16,258 bases of DNA from Fusobacterium sp. Lineage in GTDB: Bacteria > Fusobacteriota > Fusobacteriia > Fusobacteriales > Fusobacteriaceae. Of the stretch, positions 7,358 to 14,702 are shown piece by piece. The number at the start of each line of letters is the position of its first letter. The first letter of the stretch is position 1. The notes under the pieces are model-generated. The model ran no database searches and had not been told where the DNA came from. It saw only the letters and a list, made by a program, of their open reading frames with translations. The stretch is from contig JAUNAY010000013.1 of NCBI GenBank assembly GCA_030527385.1, forward strand, positions 1 through 16,258, given 5' to 3'. Both the position numbers and the translations under genes were made by a program.

Positions 7358-8038
7358 TTATTTAGCTATATCTCTATGATTGTATAGATCTTTAAGTTCA
7401 TCTACACTTTTATTCATCAATTCATCAAGTTCAGCGTCTATTTTTCCATCTTTTATCTCTTGAACTCTCTCAATTAGATGCTCACTCTTAGGAGCTACAT
7501 ATTTTCCAGTGATACGACGAGCTAAAAGTCCTACATTGTAGTGAGTTATTCCAGCAGGACATCTTGATGCACAAATTCCACAACCTACACAGTCAAAAGA
7601 CTCTTCGGCACATTTTTCAAACTCCCCTCTTTGAGCATATGCTATATATTGCATTACATTTAATCCTTGTGAACACCCTTTTGTACAAGCGTTACAACCT
7701 ATACATTTATATAGTTCTGGGTACATCTCTCCCATTGTATCAGCAGTAGGTTCGATTTTATCCATATCATACACAGCTTTTTTCCCTGGGAAAAAAGGTA
7801 TTTGAGTAAGATACATTCCATCTTCAACTTGACTTTGACAAGCAAGAACTACTTTTAATTCTGTATCTCCCTTTGTTCTATATACAGTTGCACAAGCCCC
7901 ACAAAAACCTGATCTACAACCACAACCTCTAATAAGTTGATACCCTGCATACTCCATAGCGTCCATTATTGTAAGAGTTGAGGGAACAGAATATTTTTTA
8001 CCTAATATAAATACATCAACCATTTGTTTTTCAGTCAT
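7358..8038 (-). CDS. FrdB/TfrB-like iron-sulfur protein: [2Fe-2S] plus two [4Fe-4S]
   Basis: Electron-transfer subunit expected to feed the flavoprotein that follows 27 nt downstream. Residues 1-85 form a plant-ferredoxin-like domain with C41-x4-C46-x2-C49 and C67 for one [2Fe-2S] cluster, plus an extra C39. Residues 105-165 carry two complete [4Fe-4S] motifs: C112/C115/C118/C122 and C150/C153/C156/C160. This dicluster domain looks more like HdrC than classical FrdB, whose second and third clusters are [4Fe-4S] and [3Fe-4S]. Unlike methanogen thiol:fumarate reductase TfrB it has no C-terminal CCG (HdrB-like) domain; that function is a separate gene in this operon. It has no transmembrane segment. 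The ATG has AAGGAG 6-7 nt upstream. Confidence 0.87.
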   Translation of the reverse strand: MTEKQMVDVFILGKKYSVPSTLTIMDAMEYAGYQLIRGCGCRSGFCGACATVYRTKGDTELKVVLACQSQVEDGMYLTQIPFFPGKKAVYDMDKIEPTADTMGEMYPELYKCIGCNACTKGCSQGLNVMQYIAYAQRGEFEKCAEESFDCVGCGICASRCPAGITHYNVGLLARRITGKYVAPKSEHLIERVQEIKDGKIDAELDELMNKSVDELKDLYNHRDIAK

Positions 8039-8059
8039 TTCTCTCTCCTTAATATCTTT

Positions 8060-8920
8060 TTAATATTCATTTGGAAGTTCTTGAATCTCATCACATCTAA
8101 ATACTGGTCCATCTTTGCAAACATATTTATCCCCAATATTACAACGTCCACATTTACCTACTCCACACTTCATTTTTAATTCAAGTGTTGTAAATACTTG
8201 TTCCTTTTTGAATCCAATCTCCTCTAGCCCTTGTAATACAAATTTAATCATAATAGGAGGTCCACAAACTAGTGCCACTTTGTTATTATCTAGTCCTAAC
8301 TCTTTTACATAGTTTGGAACAAATCCCACGTGCCCATTCCAACCTTCAAACTCTCTATCTACTGTTAGATGAACACTTGTATCTTTTTGATTTGGCCATA
8401 CATTAAATATATCATTTTGATGAACTAAATCATCTGGAGTACGTGATCCATAAACTATATCAACCTTTCCATAATTTTCACGATTATCCATTACATAATT
8501 TATTACTGAACGAAGAGGAGCAAGCCCTATTCCTCCAGCTATAAAAAGAAGATCTTTTCCTTTTAACACATTTGGTTCTTCCACAGGAAAGTTATTTCCA
8601 TAAGGTCCTCTTATTCCTATCTCTGATCCTTCTTCAAGCTGATGAATATAATCAGTTACTATACCACATCTTTTTATGCTACACTCCATATACTCTTTTA
8701 TTGTAGGAGATGAAGTTATAGAAAATATAGCTTCTCCAATTGGAGGAACTGAAATCATAGCACATTGTCCTGGCATAAAATCAAAAGGTTTTCCTCCCTC
8801 TGGACTCTCTATTCTAAATGTTGTAACATCTGGAGTATCTCTTCTAATATTAGTTATTACTGCAACTTTTGGCATTAAAGGATCATTACTATGATCGTGA
8901 CAACCACAACTACAACTCAT
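8060..8920 (-). CDS. flxA: FAD/NAD(P)H oxidoreductase subunit, FlxA-like (PyrK/AsrB/HydG-type)
   Basis: Probable NAD(P)H-oxidising entry subunit of 286 residues. A ferredoxin-NADP-reductase-like FAD domain spans about 17-115, with 'FDFMPGQCAMI', an 'IFSITSSPT' flavin motif and 'GPYGNNF'. A nucleotide-binding domain spans about 120-245 (GGIGLAPLRS at 129-138, CGPPIM at 219-224). The C-terminal [2Fe-2S] site is of the PyrK type: C252-x4-C257-x2-C260-x7-C268. An unusual N-terminus, MSCSCGCHDH, adds a Cys/His cluster. Paralogues serve sulfite reductase (AsrB), sulfhydrogenase gamma and PyrK. The HdrABC/FlxD neighbourhood and gene order, as in the HdrABC-FlxABCD complex of Desulfovibrio, favour FlxA. 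Whether NADH or NADPH is used cannot be read here. Confidence 0.85.
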   Translation of the reverse strand: MSCSCGCHDHSNDPLMPKVAVITNIRRDTPDVTTFRIESPEGGKPFDFMPGQCAMISVPPIGEAIFSITSSPTIKEYMECSIKRCGIVTDYIHQLEEGSEIGIRGPYGNNFPVEEPNVLKGKDLLFIAGGIGLAPLRSVINYVMDNRENYGKVDIVYGSRTPDDLVHQNDIFNVWPNQKDTSVHLTVDREFEGWNGHVGFVPNYVKELGLDNNKVALVCGPPIMIKFVLQGLEEIGFKKEQVFTTLELKMKCGVGKCGRCNIGDKYVCKDGPVFRCDEIQELPNEY

Positions 8921-8921
8921 T

Positions 8922-9947
8922 TTATTCCTCCCCTAATTTTTTTATTACTCTTACTATATTTAGTCCAACAGGACATTTTTCTATACATCTTCCACAACCT
9001 ACACAAGAGTATAATCCATCGTGATTTTTAGGATAGTATACTAATTTGTGCATAAATCTTTGTCTTACTCTTTGCATTTGTGAAGTTCTAGGGTTACCGT
9101 GTGCCATACGTGTGAAGTCTGAAATCATACAAGAATCCCAACATCTATATCTTTCTCCACCATTTCCTCCATCATAATCTTTTACATCATAACAGTGGCA
9201 AGTAGGGCATACAAAAGTACACGATCCACAAGCTAAACATTTTTTACTAAGTTCTCCCCAAAAATCTTCCATATCAAATATCTCTTGTTGAGCTTTTTCT
9301 ATTTTTTTAGGATCTAAATTTTTTAAAGGAAGATTTACTAATTTTTCTTTTATAGATTTTTTTAGTTCTTCAAGCTCTTTAGCATCTCCATCTTCTAAAA
9401 TTGAATCAACAGAGTTTAATAATTTTTCTCCCTTTTCAGTTTTAGCTTCTAAATATAGATAATCATCTTTTTCCCAAGTAGCTATATCTGAAGCTGGAGA
9501 TGATTCTGATGGATCTATTCCAAAAGCTGTACAAAAACAAGTTTCTTCAGGATTATTACAAGCAAATGTTACAATTATTCCTCTGTCTCTATGTGCCTTA
9601 TAATATGTATCAACTGGCTCTCTTAAAAAGATATTATCCAATATCTTAAAACTTCCAGCGTCACAATTTCTAACTCCAAAAATCACATACTCTCTGCCCT
9701 CAACTGCAACAGGAGTAAGTTCAAGTTTTTTCTTGCTATGTTTAAATTTTAAATATGTTTCAGTCTGTGGAAAAACAAACTCTTTTACTGACGAATTTGT
9801 TTTTAAAACATCTAGTCTTATATTTTTATCAGCTTCATAAGCTCCAAAATTAACTAAATTCCCTTTCTCCATAGGAAGAAATAGATCAAAGTTATTATTT
9901 ATAGCTTCCCATAGCTCTGGCAATCTACTTTTTAAAACTCTTTTCAT
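8922..9947 (-). CDS. flxB: 4Fe-4S dicluster electron-transfer protein, FlxB-like (AsrA/HydB family)
   Basis: A 341-residue soluble protein of the family shared by anaerobic sulfite reductase subunit A and sulfhydrogenase beta. The N-terminal ~230 residues form the family domain with 'GVRNCDAGS' near 91-99 and C130/C137/C139. Two [4Fe-4S] motifs follow: C237/C240/C243/C247 (CLACGSCTFVC, then the conserved PTCHCYDV) and C315/C318/C321/C325 (CVGCGRCIEKC). It would carry electrons between FlxA, its neighbour 1 nt downstream, and the FlxC/FlxD/HdrA side. Start and the upstream stop share one base (TAATG), with AAGGAGG upstream. No sulfite reductase catalytic subunit is nearby. The B/C naming follows gene order by analogy. 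Confidence 0.8.
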   Translation of the reverse strand: MKRVLKSRLPELWEAINNNFDLFLPMEKGNLVNFGAYEADKNIRLDVLKTNSSVKEFVFPQTETYLKFKHSKKKLELTPVAVEGREYVIFGVRNCDAGSFKILDNIFLREPVDTYYKAHRDRGIIVTFACNNPEETCFCTAFGIDPSESSPASDIATWEKDDYLYLEAKTEKGEKLLNSVDSILEDGDAKELEELKKSIKEKLVNLPLKNLDPKKIEKAQQEIFDMEDFWGELSKKCLACGSCTFVCPTCHCYDVKDYDGGNGGERYRCWDSCMISDFTRMAHGNPRTSQMQRVRQRFMHKLVYYPKNHDGLYSCVGCGRCIEKCPVGLNIVRVIKKLGEE

Positions 9948-10822
9948 TATTTCCCTCCTTTTTTTGTTGCAAAGTTATCTTTATCCTCTAAAGTATATGA
10001 TACTAAAGGCGATGGTGTAGTTGAGTCCATTCCAGCTTCCCATTCTCCATAAGTTTCATTCAAATCTTTTATTATCTTCCTATTTAATAAATCTAATCTT
10101 ATATGAGCTGGGCAAACTCTTGCACACTCTCCACAGTCAACACAATTTCCAGCTACGTGATAAGCTCTTGTTAAATGAAAAAATCCGTTCTCTGTTTCAA
10201 GATTTGCCTTACCTAAAACATTTATATCGTCATTATCAAAAACACATTTTACACAACTACAAGCTGGACAAATATTACGACAAGCATTACATCTTATACA
10301 TCTTGAAAATTCATTACTCCAAAACTCATATCTTTCATCAGCACTCATATTTTCAAGAATCTTTACTTCTCTAAATCTATCTTCTGAATTACCTAAAGTT
10401 GTAATCTCCTCCCCTATTAGTTCATCATAAACTACTGGGTTAGGGTGAAGACAATTTTCACATTTGCTATATTTTTTGTTTTTAGAGTCTAACATTCCAC
10501 TGCAGGGGATTCCCCAAACATATACTTTTTCTCTTTCTATTCTATTATCTCTTAAAAGTTGGTTAAATCCTAAAGAGTCACAACCTTTTAAAAATACTCC
10601 AACTTTATCATATTTTTTAGTTTCTTCCATTAAATATTTACTTAAATTATTTACACAATAGTTATCAAAAACAAGAGAATCTGTCTTTTCAGCTTCAGTT
10701 ATAAAAACTGGAGTAGATTCAAAAGAGAAATCTCCCTTTTCCCAACCAATAACCATCTGAACTTTATTATTTAAAAGTGCTTCTTTAGCTATCTCTCTAA
10801 TTTTATCAGTCATTATTTCCAT
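9947..10822 (-). CDS. flxC: 4Fe-4S dicluster electron-transfer protein, FlxC-like (FrhB/FdhB-like N-terminus)
   Basis: A 291-residue soluble Fe-S protein. The N-terminal ~150 residues resemble the beta subunit of F420-reducing hydrogenase/formate dehydrogenase, with 'GVFLKGCDSLG' (C81), 'GIPCSGM' (C107) and C121/C124. The C-terminal dicluster has C175/C178/C181/C185 and C227/C230/C233/C237, plus extra cysteines C188/C190/C193 that may bind another cluster. It is likely a wire from FlxAB to FlxD/HdrA. The ATG at 10822 overlaps the upstream stop by 10 nt and has AAGGA about 7 nt upstream. An alternative ATG at 10813 shares a base with that stop (TAATG) but has a weaker site. The role is inferred from family and operon position. 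Confidence 0.8.
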   Translation of the reverse strand: MEIMTDKIREIAKEALLNNKVQMVIGWEKGDFSFESTPVFITEAEKTDSLVFDNYCVNNLSKYLMEETKKYDKVGVFLKGCDSLGFNQLLRDNRIEREKVYVWGIPCSGMLDSKNKKYSKCENCLHPNPVVYDELIGEEITTLGNSEDRFREVKILENMSADERYEFWSNEFSRCIRCNACRNICPACSCVKCVFDNDDINVLGKANLETENGFFHLTRAYHVAGNCVDCGECARVCPAHIRLDLLNRKIIKDLNETYGEWEAGMDSTTPSPLVSYTLEDKDNFATKKGGK

Positions 10823-11262
10823 CTACCGTCCTTCAACTTTTTATTTGGTCCAAGTCTATGAACATTTTCTAAAACTTCATTCATTACTGTTGCAAATTTA
10901 TTTGCTTCAGCTGCTGAAATCCAATCAATTTTAAAACGCTCTTTCTCAATTCCTAAATATTCAAGAAGATTGATAAATATTGAGAAACGACGTCTTGTAT
11001 AGTAATTTCCTGTTGAATAGTGACAATCTCCAGGGTGACAACCTGCTATTACTACCCCGTCTGCTCCCTTTTGAAAAGCTCTTATTATAAAATTAGTATT
11101 TACTCTACAAGAACAAGGAACTCTTATAATTTTTACATTTGCAGGGTAGTTAAGTCTACTAGTTCCAGCAAGATCAGCTCCTGCATAACTACACCAGTTA
11201 CAACAAAATGCAACTATTAAAGGTTTAAACTCTTCTTTTTCAACTTTTTCTAAAGACGACAT
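10813..11262 (-). CDS. flxD: MvhD/FlxD-like [2Fe-2S] adaptor subunit
   Basis: A 149-residue member of the MvhD (hydrogenase iron-sulfur subunit, delta) family. It links HdrA to an electron donor: hydrogenase in methanogens, the Flx module in Desulfovibrio. Family cysteines are C20, C21 and C24 (AFCCNWCSYAGAD), C50 and C52 (RVPCSCRV), and C75 and C80 (GCHPGDC). 'YYTRRRF' follows as in MvhD. The ATG at 11262 overlaps the end of hdrA by 13 nt and has GGAGG about 9-10 nt upstream. Free-standing MvhD next to hdrA, with no hydrogenase genes, points to the NAD(P)H-linked Flx arrangement. Confidence 0.9.
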   Translation of the reverse strand: MSSLEKVEKEEFKPLIVAFCCNWCSYAGADLAGTSRLNYPANVKIIRVPCSCRVNTNFIIRAFQKGADGVVIAGCHPGDCHYSTGNYYTRRRFSIFINLLEYLGIEKERFKIDWISAAEANKFATVMNEVLENVHRLGPNKKLKDGRWK

Positions 11263-13235
11263 ATTGCATCTACCTCCGCCATAATTTGTTTATTCGAGAA
11301 TCCTTTAAGATCAATAGCTCCTGGACGACAAGAAACTGTACAACCTCCACAACCTTGACACAGTGCTTCATTTACAGTAGCCACAAGCTTTCTTACAACT
11401 TTTCCGTGCTCTCTTAAATCTGTCATTTTTAGTGTTATAGCATCATAAGGACACATCTGTGCACATTGTCCACAACCACTACATAGATCAGTATTAACAG
11501 CTGATACACAAGGATTTGTTACAAGTTTATCCTTACTTAAAAGAATTATAGCTTTTGCTGCTGCTGCACTTGCTTGAGCCACTGTTTCTGGTATATCTTT
11601 AGGTCCTTGGCAAGCCCCTGCTAAGTATATTCCTGCTGAAGCTGTTTCAACTGGTTTTAACTTTGGATGAGCTTCTGTAAAGAAATTGTTTGTATCTGTA
11701 CTGATGTTTAACTTTCTCTTTAATGCCACTGCATCATCTTTTGCCCTTGTTGCTGCTGCAAGAACCACCATATCTGCATCTATTACAACTGTTTGTCCAG
11801 TAAGAGCATCTACACCATTTACCATAAGTTTGTCGCCTTGTGGGAACACCTTCCCTACCATACCTTTTATATATTGCACTCCATATTCTTCAACTGCTCT
11901 TCTTTGGAACTCGTCAAAGTTTTTACCTGGAGTTCTTACATCAATATAGAAAACATATGCTTCTACATCTGGATATTTATCTCTTAACAGCATCGCGTGT
12001 TTAGCTGTATACATACAACAGATTTTTGAGCAATAAGGTTTACCCCTATCACTTGTATCTCTTGATCCTACACATTGTACAAATACAACTTTTTTAGGTT
12101 TTGTATGATCAGAAAGTTTTAACAGTTTTCCGTGAGTAGGTCCAGCAGCATTTGTAAGTCTTTCAAACTCTAATGATGTTATTACATTTGGGTGATCATA
12201 ATTATACTCTCCAAATTTTGAAAGATCTATCAAATCATAACCAGTTGCCACTACTATTGCCCCATATTTTTGCTCTATAATCTCATCTTTTTGATTGAAA
12301 TCTATTGCTTTTGCCATACATAATTTCTCACAAATTCCACACTTTCCTGTTGCCATTTTTATACATTGAGTTGTATCTATAACAGGGACATTAGGCACTG
12401 CTTGAGCAAATGCTTTATATATTGCTCCTCTATTTGTAAGATTTTCTTCAAACTCATTTCCAGCTTTTCTTGATGGACATTTTTCAACACATATTCCGCA
12501 ACCTGTACATTTATCCATATCTACATATCTTGCTTTTTTCTTAATTGATACAGTAAAGTTTCCTACATATCCATTTACTGCCTCTATTTCACTATATGTA
12601 TGTAAAGTTATATTTGGGTGCATTGAGGCATCAACCATTTTTGGTGTCAAAATACAAGCTGAACAATCTAGTGTAGGGAATGTTTTATCTAATTGAGCCA
12701 TCTTTCCACCAATACTTGGTTGCTTTTCTACTATATCAACTTTGTATCCAGCATCTGCTATATCAAGTGCGGTTTGAATACCTGCTATTCCTCCACCTAT
12801 AACAAGAGCTCTTTTTTCTACTTTACTTTCTCCCGCCATTAATGGAGCATTTAAAAGTGCTTTTGCCACAGCTGCTTTTACTAATGAAATAGCTTTTGCT
12901 GTCCCCTCAACTTTATCTTTATGAATCCACGAACAATGTTCTCTAATATTTGCTATCTCTACAAGATATGGATTTAATCCAGCTTTTTCAGCTGCATTAC
13001 GGAATGTTGTTTCGTGCATTCTTGGTGAACACGATGCCACTACCACTCTTGTCAAATTGTGTTCCTTAATTGCTTCCTTTAACATTGTTTGCCCAATCTC
13101 AGAGCACATATATTGATAATTTATTGAATATACTACTCCTGGTATCTCTTTAGCAACCTCTGCAACCTTTTCTACGTCAACAGTTCCTGCTATATTGTTT
13201 CCACACCAGCATACAAAAACTCCAACTCTTTGCAA
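11250..13235 (-). CDS. hdrA: Heterodisulfide reductase subunit A (flavin-bifurcating core)
   Basis: A 661-residue FAD and Fe-S protein, the electron-bifurcating hub in Hdr complexes. The N-terminal domain has 'CWCGNN' (C9/C11) and 'ASCSPRMHETTFRN' at 67-80. The thioredoxin-reductase-like FAD fold starts at GGGIAG (147-152). A [4Fe-4S] motif is at C243/C246/C249/C253, followed by C291/C299/C302/C306 and then the HdrA signature 'QCVGSRD' with C402/C406/C407. The C-terminal ferredoxin domain has C585/C588/C591/C595 and C626/C629/C632/C636. It is full length, with the inserted and terminal clusters that would route low-potential electrons to ferredoxin. It starts with TTG at 13235, with AGGAGG (13243-13248) 7 nt upstream. 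It lies 24 nt after hdrC. Confidence 0.95.
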   Translation of the reverse strand: MQRVGVFVCWCGNNIAGTVDVEKVAEVAKEIPGVVYSINYQYMCSEIGQTMLKEAIKEHNLTRVVVASCSPRMHETTFRNAAEKAGLNPYLVEIANIREHCSWIHKDKVEGTAKAISLVKAAVAKALLNAPLMAGESKVEKRALVIGGGIAGIQTALDIADAGYKVDIVEKQPSIGGKMAQLDKTFPTLDCSACILTPKMVDASMHPNITLHTYSEIEAVNGYVGNFTVSIKKKARYVDMDKCTGCGICVEKCPSRKAGNEFEENLTNRGAIYKAFAQAVPNVPVIDTTQCIKMATGKCGICEKLCMAKAIDFNQKDEIIEQKYGAIVVATGYDLIDLSKFGEYNYDHPNVITSLEFERLTNAAGPTHGKLLKLSDHTKPKKVVFVQCVGSRDTSDRGKPYCSKICCMYTAKHAMLLRDKYPDVEAYVFYIDVRTPGKNFDEFQRRAVEEYGVQYIKGMVGKVFPQGDKLMVNGVDALTGQTVVIDADMVVLAAATRAKDDAVALKRKLNISTDTNNFFTEAHPKLKPVETASAGIYLAGACQGPKDIPETVAQASAAAAKAIILLSKDKLVTNPCVSAVNTDLCSGCGQCAQMCPYDAITLKMTDLREHGKVVRKLVATVNEALCQGCGGCTVSCRPGAIDLKGFSNKQIMAEVDAICRL

Positions 13236-13259
13236 TCTCTTTCCTCCTTACAAAAATAG

Positions 13260-13673
13260 TTATTTACTATATTTACGAAATGCACTCATAAATGCTTGTT
13301 GTGGCATCTTTTTATCTGCCATTAAACTAGGTATATCCTCTGGTTTTAATCTATTTTCATCTTTTTTTCTTATTATTGTAACTCTTACAGCTTCCATTAA
13401 TTTACATAGATCTACATTTCTTGGGCAACGTGACGCACACGTAAAACAAGATGCACAGCTCCAAATAGTCTTACTATTTTTTACAGTTTCTAAATCTCCC
13501 ATTTGAAGATATCTTATAACTTGATGTGGAAGTATATCCATTCCATCAGTAGCAGGACAACCAGCACTACATTTTCCACATTGCATACAATCTGCTATCT
13601 TTTCTTTGCTAATATCTTCTATTAAAAGAATCTCTTTTCTATTTTTATTGAAAATCTTTTTTTCCCTTTCCAA
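13260..13673 (-). CDS. hdrC: Heterodisulfide reductase subunit C, soluble
   Basis: A 137-residue dicluster ferredoxin carrying electrons from HdrA to HdrB. The [4Fe-4S] motifs are C29/C32/C35/C39 (CMQCGKCSAGC) and C73/C76/C79/C83 (CASCFTCASRC). The C-terminus 'MPQQAFMSAFRKYSK' resembles the conserved HdrC tail. It is shorter than typical HdrC (~180) and has no membrane anchor, so the complex is cytoplasmic. The start is TTG at 13673, with AGGAGG (13679-13684) 5 nt upstream. It lies 23 nt after hdrB and 24 nt before hdrA. Confidence 0.92.
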   Translation of the reverse strand: MEREKKIFNKNRKEILLIEDISKEKIADCMQCGKCSAGCPATDGMDILPHQVIRYLQMGDLETVKNSKTIWSCASCFTCASRCPRNVDLCKLMEAVRVTIIRKKDENRLKPEDIPSLMADKKMPQQAFMSAFRKYSK

Positions 13674-13696
13674 TTTCTCCTCCTTAAATCAATAAT

Positions 13697-14467
13697 TTAT
13701 TTTACCCCTAATGCTTCTGCTAAAAGTTCAGTAAAATAATTTACTGGCATCTCTTCTCTAAGTTCAAGATTATATTTACATAGAGGACAAGCAGTTACTA
13801 TCTCCTCTGCTCCATTTTCTATCGCTGACTTTGTGATACTTTTGCTCATTCTATCAGTAAGTTCTTTATTATTTACTGCAAGATATGCCCCACAGCACTC
13901 TGTTCTATAAGGATAAATTACTGGAGTTCCTCCAAGAGCCTTTATAAAATCCTCTATTATAGTAGGGTTTTCAGGATCGTCCATCTGCATATCTTTTTTA
14001 GGCTTTAAAAGCATACAACCATAATATGCTCCTATTTTACGATTTAATGGGTTTGTTACTTTCTCTTTTATCTTATCAAATCCTATTTCATCTCTTAACA
14101 TCTCTAAATAATGGATTACACTTCCATCTCCATTATATTCATTTTCAAGATTTAAGTAATTATTTGCTTTTTTTCTAAAATTTTCATCTCTTTTTAAGTC
14201 TTCATTTGTTCTTTTTAAAACGTGATGACAAGCTGAACAAATAGTTACTAATTTTTCTCCCTTTGAGTGTGCTAAAGCTAAACTTCTAACTGCTGAAAGT
14301 CTTGAAGCAATCTCATTAGAAGCTAGAGGATAAACAGCTCCACAACATTGCCACTCTTTTTGTTCTTCTAGTTCTACACCTAAAGATTTAGCTGAATCTA
14401 AACCATATTTTTCTAACTCTTGTGCTTTTGTTTTTAAAGTACAACCAGGGTAATAGCTAAATTTCAT
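13697..14467 (-). CDS. hdrB: Heterodisulfide reductase subunit B, two intact CCG domains
   Basis: A 256-residue protein holding the non-cubane cluster site that reduces heterodisulfide in methanogens. Both CCG motifs are complete: C9, C41-C42, C77-x2-C80 and C151, C191-C192, C227-x2-C230. Either the two non-cubane [4Fe-4S] clusters are functional or they are kept for electron relay. It is the first gene of the operon. The ATG at 14467 has AAGGAGG about 10 nt upstream. Outside methanogens the partner of HdrB varies (for example DsrC in sulfate reducers). Here no DsrC or coenzyme M/B genes are seen, and the fumarate-reductase-type subunits downstream are the evident candidate acceptor. Confidence 0.93.
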   Translation of the reverse strand: MKFSYYPGCTLKTKAQELEKYGLDSAKSLGVELEEQKEWQCCGAVYPLASNEIASRLSAVRSLALAHSKGEKLVTICSACHHVLKRTNEDLKRDENFRKKANNYLNLENEYNGDGSVIHYLEMLRDEIGFDKIKEKVTNPLNRKIGAYYGCMLLKPKKDMQMDDPENPTIIEDFIKALGGTPVIYPYRTECCGAYLAVNNKELTDRMSKSITKSAIENGAEEIVTACPLCKYNLELREEMPVNYFTELLAEALGVK

Positions 14468-14588
14468 TATTTTCTTCCCTCCTTATAGTTATTGAAATCT
14501 CTATTTTGAAAAATTATTTTTATTCAAAGAATTTTTCGAACTATTTTTAATATAAAAGTTCTATTTCTGTACTAAATATATTAATATA
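14468..14588 (-). other. ~115-nt leader of the Hdr-Frd operon with repeats
   Basis: This A/T-rich stretch lies between the predicted transcription start (about 14580) and hdrB. On the minus strand AAATAG occurs at 14566-14561, 14546-14541 and 14506-14501, offset by exactly 20 and 40 bp. Inverted repeats are GAAAAATT/AATTTTTC (14508-14515 with 14530-14537) and GAACT/AGTTC (14538-14542 with 14557-14561). They could be operator sites or leader RNA structure, but base composition alone could produce them. No known riboswitch was recognised. Confidence 0.3.
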
Positions 14589-14617
14589 TTTATATTATAT
14601 AATAAGTATTATGTCAA
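14589..14617 (-). promoter_or_regulatory. Promoter of the ten-gene Hdr-Flx-Frd operon
   Basis: On the minus strand: consensus -35 TTGACA (14617-14612), a 17-bp spacer and -10 TATAAA (14594-14589). It is the only strong promoter-like sequence between the MATE gene and hdrB, and no other gap in the operon exceeds 30 bp. Confidence 0.7.
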
Positions 14618-14664
14618 GTTATTTTTCTTATACTCTTAAGTTAATATTTAATTTTTGTCATTAT

Positions 14665-14702
14665 TTGAGTAAAATTTTTACTTACTTTAAATTTTTACTC
14701 AA
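14665..14702 (-). terminator. Possible terminator hairpin overlapping the MATE stop codon
   Basis: A 10-bp perfect stem, TTGAGTAAAA (14665-14674) with TTTTACTCAA (14693-14702), encloses the TAA of the MATE gene (14682-14684). No clean U-run follows on the minus strand, so efficiency as an intrinsic terminator is doubtful. Confidence 0.35.

Noticed and set aside
5717..8038. Classical membrane-bound quinol:fumarate reductase
   Set aside because: No FrdC/FrdD membrane anchor is encoded in the operon, the flavin-linking His is absent and the Fe-S subunit has two full [4Fe-4S] motifs.
10021..10374. Long + strand reading frame of 117 codons, and similar frames at 1623-1976 (-), 11686-11949 (+) and 13195-13506 (+)
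   Set aside because: Each lies wholly or mostly antisense to a strongly supported gene. They read as biased complements of Fe-S or membrane proteins (Ser/His/Leu-rich), with no ribosome binding site or recognisable domain.
8060..10822. Anaerobic sulfite reductase operon (asrA/asrB-like subunits)
   Set aside because: The two subunits resemble AsrA and AsrB, but there is no AsrC-type siroheme catalytic subunit. The flanking hdrA, flxD, hdrB and hdrC genes fit an Hdr-Flx complex instead.
8060..13235. [NiFe]-hydrogenase-linked Hdr complex (MvhADG type)
   Set aside because: MvhD-, HydB- and HydG-like subunits are present, but no hydrogenase large or small subunit with nickel-binding cysteine motifs is in the window.
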